Below, one piece after another: positions 5,429-8,289 of a DNA stretch of 8,289 bases (position 1 is its first letter; the number at the start of each line of letters is the position of its first letter). A program made the translations under genes and the position numbers. Source of the DNA: Deltaproteobacteria bacterium (GTDB lineage: Bacteria > Myxococcota > Myxococcia > SLRQ01); assembly GCA_007128675.1 (NCBI GenBank), contig SKWY01000380.1, forward strand, positions 1 through 8,289, read 5' to 3'. The notes beneath the pieces are model-generated. The model searched no databases and was not told the origin of the DNA. It saw only the letters and a program-made list of their open reading frames with translations.

Positions 5429-6364
5429 TCAATTGTCGGATTTCTTCTTGGCGGAGCGTTTTGAAGCGACGACTTGCTTCAGATCGCGCCTTAGTCGAAA
5501 TACTTCCTTTTCGAGCAAGGCGACTCTCTCTGTCAGCTTATGATGAAGAACCGCGATGTTTTGAAACTCGGCGAAAGCGATCTTGTCCTTCAGGGCCTCC
5601 GGATCGTCGGCGTCTAGATCGTCTAGGGCCGCTGAAGAACCCTGCATCGGAGGTGGAGCGGCTCGGGAAGCCTTCTTGCGGCCCGCCTCGCGAGGTGGGG
5701 ACGAAATGGGTGGAGGAGCAGAGGGCTTCTCCTTCTTGGTGGGCTTGGCAGGTTCACTGCTGGGAATATTGCCGGATTTCAAATCGGACTTGAGACTGTT
5801 GAAGACCTCCACCGTGATCAATCGAAGGGTCTCGAGGACGCCTTTCTCCTCGGTTGCGATGGCCTCCATGCTCTTGGCACTCCGGTCGTTCAGGGCACGT
5901 TCGAGAGCGGCCGTCGGGAGCACCTCGGGCAGATCCCTTTTGTTCCACTGGAGGACGAGAGGGATCTTGTCGTAATCGAGGTTGTTGGCCTGGAGATTCT
6001 TCTTCAGGTCGCGAAGCGACTCGATGTTCTCCGAGAGCTTGTCCTTGCCGCTATCCGCAACGAAGACGACACCATCGGCTCCCTGGAGCACGAGACGGCG
6101 AGTTTCGCTGTAATAGATCTGACCAGGAACGGTGAACGCCCTGACGGTGAAGGTGAGCCCGGCTATCTTCCCCAGGTTCAGGGGCAACAAATCGAAGTAG
6201 ATGGTGCGGTCGCTCTCGGTTGCAATGGATACGAGCTTGCCCCGCATCTCGTCCTTCATCTTCTCGTGAACGACCTGCAGGTTCGTCGTCTTTCCGCACA
6301 TGCCAGGCCCGTAGTAGACGATCTTTGCCGTAAGCTCACGGTCCTTGAAGTTATACGTTGGCAC
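5429..6364 (-). CDS. MglA-like small GTPase with C-terminal coiled-coil extension
   Basis: Residues 1-195 are a Ras-like GTPase of the bacterial MglA family, which sets cell polarity and drives gliding or twitching motility in myxobacteria and polar events elsewhere. Visible are the P-loop GPGMCGKT (19-26), the ATESDRT switch I with Arg53/Thr54, TVPGQ with Gln82 in switch II, and NKRD at 141-144 for guanine recognition. G21, R53, T54 and Q82 fall at the same numbers as the functional residues of Myxococcus MglA. That protein ends near 195. This one is 311 residues, with a low-complexity P/S/K/A linker (about 200-246), an acidic patch LDDLDADD (247-254) and a predicted coiled coil (about 264-300; heptad L277, V281, L284, V288, L291, L295, V298) ending in a basic tail. 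The start is GTG at 6362-6364, preceded by AAGGA about 8 nt upstream. No mglB is visible nearby. GTPase assignment is firm; a motility role is inferred. Confidence 0.92.
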   Translation of the reverse strand: MPTYNFKDRELTAKIVYYGPGMCGKTTNLQVVHEKMKDEMRGKLVSIATESDRTIYFDLLPLNLGKIAGLTFTVRAFTVPGQIYYSETRRLVLQGADGVVFVADSGKDKLSENIESLRDLKKNLQANNLDYDKIPLVLQWNKRDLPEVLPTAALERALNDRSAKSMEAIATEEKGVLETLRLITVEVFNSLKSDLKSGNIPSSEPAKPTKKEKPSAPPPISSPPREAGRKKASRAAPPPMQGSSAALDDLDADDPEALKDKIAFAEFQNIAVLHHKLTERVALLEKEVFRLRRDLKQVVASKRSAKKKSDN

Positions 6365-6644
6365 CTGTTGTTCCTTGCTTCGTCTGGGGAAAGGCAGACT
6401 ACATTCTTTGGGCCATTTGTCTAGCCGAGGAAGTGTAGTCGCCTACCTACCGCATGCCAAAGCTCAAGGCTAGTTAGAATCCCTTATTGGTCTTCACGAG
6501 CGATTACCCCTTCTTGACGGGGCCGATTGTCGAGGGGATCCACCTTCGCGGTCAAGTGCCCCTCCGCTCAATCGACGTCGGCCCTCGTCATCGATGAGGC
6601 AACAGTTGGTAGGGATAATCTTCCACTGTCGAGCGGTGATGCAA
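6365..6644. other. Non-coding gap upstream of the GTPase gene
   Basis: I see no convincing gene here; short open frames lack ribosome sites and recognisable products. It presumably holds the GTPase promoter and leader. A weak minus-strand candidate is TAGACA (-35), 16 bp, TAGTCT (-10), overlapping an inverted repeat with arms GACTACA (6397-6403) and TGTAGTC (6434-6440). The arms extend to GACTACATTC/GAAGTGTAGTC if one bulged base is allowed. Farther on, GAGGGG (6532-6537) and CCCCTC (6559-6564) could pair. Confidence 0.4.
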
Positions 6645-6677
6645 GAAGATGATTGCCCTAGCGAGCCAACCATCTTC
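6645..6677 (-). terminator. Hairpin after the FBPase stop codon
   Basis: Read on the minus strand, GAAGATGGTTG pairs with CAATCATCTTC over an 11-nt loop: an 11-bp stem with a single G-U wobble, beginning 6 nt beyond the TAG of the FBPase gene. The wobble pairs only in the minus-strand transcript (in plus-strand RNA it is an A-C mismatch), which fits a role in the FBPase mRNA. The sequence after the stem is TTGCATC, with too few T for a strong intrinsic terminator, so it may instead protect the mRNA 3' end. Confidence 0.45.
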
Positions 6678-6683
6678 ATCCCC

Positions 6684-7760
6684 CTAGCTGCCTGCTCGCT
6701 CCAGTGCGGCGGGGGCGCCGGTTGCCGACTGTCCCTGAATGAAGCGCTCTGCTTCTTCCACGTCGAGTCGGCTGCCGATGATGAGCGGTACCCGGTGGTG
6801 AAGCTTCTTGGGGACGACATCGCGGATGGCGGTCCAACCTGTCGAGGCGGCCCCGCCGGCTTGCTCGCAGATATAGGCGAGTGGAGCAGCTTCGAAGAGA
6901 AGGCGTAGCTTGCCCTCGGGCTTTCTCTTGTCGGCGGGATAGAGGAAGATGCCCCCATCGAGCAGGTTTCTGTGAAAATCGGCGACCAAGGAGCCGATGT
7001 ATCGACCGGAGTAGGGCTTGCCCGCGGCGTTGTCCTCGCTCTTCAGGTAGGTGATGTAACGCCGCGCGCCTTCATGGTTCCAGCGATACGCGTTGCCCTC
7101 GTTGCAGGAGTAGATCTTGGCGCGATCCGGCGTCTTGATGTCCCGATGAGATAGGAGGAACTCGCCTATCGAGGGATCCAGTGTGAATGCATGGACGCCG
7201 CGTCCGCTGCTGTAGACGAAGATCGTCGAGGAGCCGTAGATGACATAGCCGGCTCCCACTATCTCACTTCCAGGCTGGAGGACGTCCTCTTCGGTGCACT
7301 CATCCGGATGATGCCTCGTCTTCCAGATCCCAAAGATCGTGCCGATTGCGGCGTTGACATCGATGTTGCTGCTGCCATCCAGAGGGTCGAAGCAGACGAT
7401 ATAGCGTCCTCTCTCCAGATCGGAGGGTACCTGGAGAAAGCTTGGGTGCTCCTCGCTCGCCATCCCGCATACCTGCCCGCATCGGGCCATCACCCTCGTG
7501 AGTAGGTTGTGCGCGTAGATGTCTAGCTTGGTCACCCGCTCTCCCTGGACGTTGGTGTCCCCGGTGAGGCCGAGTATGTCTATGAGGCCCGCGCGGCGCA
7601 CCTCTCGGCTGATGATCTTTCCAGCGATGCCGATTGAAGAGAGCAGCGCCGAGAAAGCGCCACTTGCTCCCGGCACTTCCTTCTGGCTGTCAATGATGTG
7701 GTTCTCGAGGGTGACGATGCGCTCGCCACCTTCCATCGCCGATAGTGTCTGACTGCTCAT
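6684..7760 (-). CDS. fbp: Class I fructose-1,6-bisphosphatase
   Basis: Hydrolyses fructose 1,6-bisphosphate to fructose 6-phosphate and phosphate, the irreversible step of gluconeogenesis (and of the Calvin cycle in autotrophs), in the cytosol with Mg2+. At 358 residues it is slightly longer than the usual 330-340, because of a short N-terminal extension and a tail (after about residue 343) rich in Ala and Gly. Family blocks are all present: TGDTNVQGE (66-74), the metal-binding Glu pair SEE (102-104), the signature FDPLDGSSNID (124-134), RYIGSLVADFHR (253-264) and KLRLLFEAAPLAYICEQAGG (284-303). The ATG at 7758-7760 has a strong ribosome site: AGGAGG, 7 nt upstream. The gene is divergent from the lipoprotein gene and followed by a hairpin. 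Nothing else in the window points to carbon fixation, so a gluconeogenic role is more likely. Confidence 0.97.
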   Translation of the reverse strand: MSSQTLSAMEGGERIVTLENHIIDSQKEVPGASGAFSALLSSIGIAGKIISREVRRAGLIDILGLTGDTNVQGERVTKLDIYAHNLLTRVMARCGQVCGMASEEHPSFLQVPSDLERGRYIVCFDPLDGSSNIDVNAAIGTIFGIWKTRHHPDECTEEDVLQPGSEIVGAGYVIYGSSTIFVYSSGRGVHAFTLDPSIGEFLLSHRDIKTPDRAKIYSCNEGNAYRWNHEGARRYITYLKSEDNAAGKPYSGRYIGSLVADFHRNLLDGGIFLYPADKRKPEGKLRLLFEAAPLAYICEQAGGAASTGWTAIRDVVPKKLHHRVPLIIGSRLDVEEAERFIQGQSATGAPAALERAGS

Positions 7761-7850
7761 CTCTTCTCCTCCTGGGTCCCCGGCCAGGGATCGATAGGGT
7801 TCACTTCATGCTCCCTTGCTGGAGAACGAGTCGTCGGCCCCAAGATCTCC

Positions 7851-7879
7851 ATTCTGTGCTCCAGCAGGGAATAAGACAA
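7851..7879 (-). promoter_or_regulatory. Candidate sigma-70 promoter of fbp
   Basis: On the minus strand: TTGTCT (7874-7879, 4 of 6 to -35 consensus), a 17-bp spacer, CAGAAT (7851-7856, 4 of 6 to -10). This would give a leader of roughly 85 nt before the fbp ATG. The match is moderate. The remainder of the 231-bp divergent spacer (7761-7991) holds the ribosome sites of both genes. No clear promoter for the lipoprotein gene was found; TATTCT at 7955-7960 is a possible -10 without a good -35. Confidence 0.35.
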
Positions 7880-7991
7880 AGCCTAGGGCACGCTTCCCAA
7901 CGGGGCAAACCCTTCCAAGAACCATCTGATGATGCAAACCGAGAGTACACCCGCTATTCTATCGCTCTTTGAAGAAAAGGAGCGAAACCAC

Positions 7992-8289
7992 ATGTTGCAA
8001 GCAGGCTTGGCGGAAAAGGACCTTCGAGGCATGACAATCCCATCGATTCTGGCACTGGTGGGTTTGGTGGGCGTACTCTCGTCTTCTGGATGTCGTCCTC
8101 CATCCGCCGGTGCGACGGAGGCCGGCGAGCGGGAGGACGTGGCCGAGGATGTGACCGAAGAGACCTCCACGAAAGAGGCCCCGTCCTCGGGGCAGCCGGA
8201 AGAGAAAGCAAAGGAAGCCTCGGCGGAGGGTGAGAGCGAGCTTCCGGTCGAGCCTCCTCCTCCTCATCCGGACTGGAAGCGGGAGCTTG
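7992..8289 (+). CDS. Predicted lipoprotein, N-terminal part (3' end missing)
   Basis: The frame is open to the last base of the window, so only about 99 residues are seen. The start is ATG 7992, with AAGGAG (7977-7982) 9 nt upstream. The N-terminus has Lys9 and Arg12, then a hydrophobic stretch (PSILALVGLVGVL) and SSSGC with Cys34, consistent with a type II signal peptide and lipid attachment at that cysteine. The lipobox is imperfect (Ser rather than Leu at -3). A second in-frame ATG at 8031 would give a shorter and more typical signal (Cys21), with AAGGA 10 nt upstream. After the cysteine comes a low-complexity linker rich in Glu, Ala, Ser and Pro, ending PVEPPPPHPDWK, typical of a flexible spacer between a membrane anchor and a folded domain beyond the window. 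The function is unknown. Confidence 0.72.
   Translation, partial: MLQAGLAEKDLRGMTIPSILALVGLVGVLSSSGCRPPSAGATEAGEREDVAEDVTEETSTKEAPSSGQPEEKAKEASAEGESELPVEPPPPHPDWKREL

Noticed and set aside
5583..5975. 130-codon plus-strand frame
   Set aside because: Antisense to the GTPase tail; Ser/Arg-rich low-complexity product typical of a shadow frame.
6594..6908. 104-codon plus-strand frame in and beyond the gap before fbp
   Set aside because: Most of it is antisense to the fbp 3' end; no ribosome site and no recognisable domain.
7883..8267. Three overlapping minus-strand frames at the right edge
   Set aside because: They are opposite the lipoprotein gene, rich in Arg/Pro/Ser, and no start has a ribosome site.

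Overview
The window is a moderately GC-rich (by eye mid-50s percent) bacterial chromosomal segment with normal gene density and no insertion sequence, phage gene or CRISPR array. An MglA-type small GTPase, a bacterial archaemetzincin and a FabH-like synthase with an NQCSGF active site together suggest a deltaproteobacterial-type lineage (Myxococcota, Bradymonadota or a relative). This is inferred from gene content, not from a marker gene.

Layout. (1) 1-930 is the 3' part of a FabH-like ketoacyl-ACP synthase III, cut by the window edge. (2) 960-1030 is a tRNA-Gln(UUG) on the minus strand with its own promoter. (3) A short AT-rich spacer (about 1031-1140) holds back-to-back promoters, one for the tRNA and one for a rightward cluster of five genes: archaemetzincin, a small unknown protein whose start overlaps the archaemetzincin stop, a calcineurin-like metallophosphoesterase, and two consecutive WYL-domain regulators that look like the PafB/PafC pair (1204-5279). 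(4) A 149-bp convergent spacer with palindromes separates this cluster from a leftward MglA-like GTPase with an unusual C-terminal coiled-coil extension (5429-6364). (5) A 319-bp non-coding gap follows, then a leftward class I fructose-1,6-bisphosphatase (6684-7760). (6) After a divergent spacer, the start of a predicted lipoprotein runs off the right edge.

How the genes may work together. FabH (fatty acid initiation), FBPase (gluconeogenesis) and tRNA-Gln are housekeeping. The part most worth attention is the five-gene cluster. A PafBC-like WYL pair (in mycobacteria a DNA-damage transcription activator) sits downstream of a metallopeptidase, an unknown protein and a metallophosphoesterase, with no Pup-proteasome gene visible. 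A stress-response or nucleic-acid-sensing module is a reasonable hypothesis, but nothing in the sequence proves it. The MglA-like GTPase with its tail is a second point of novelty.
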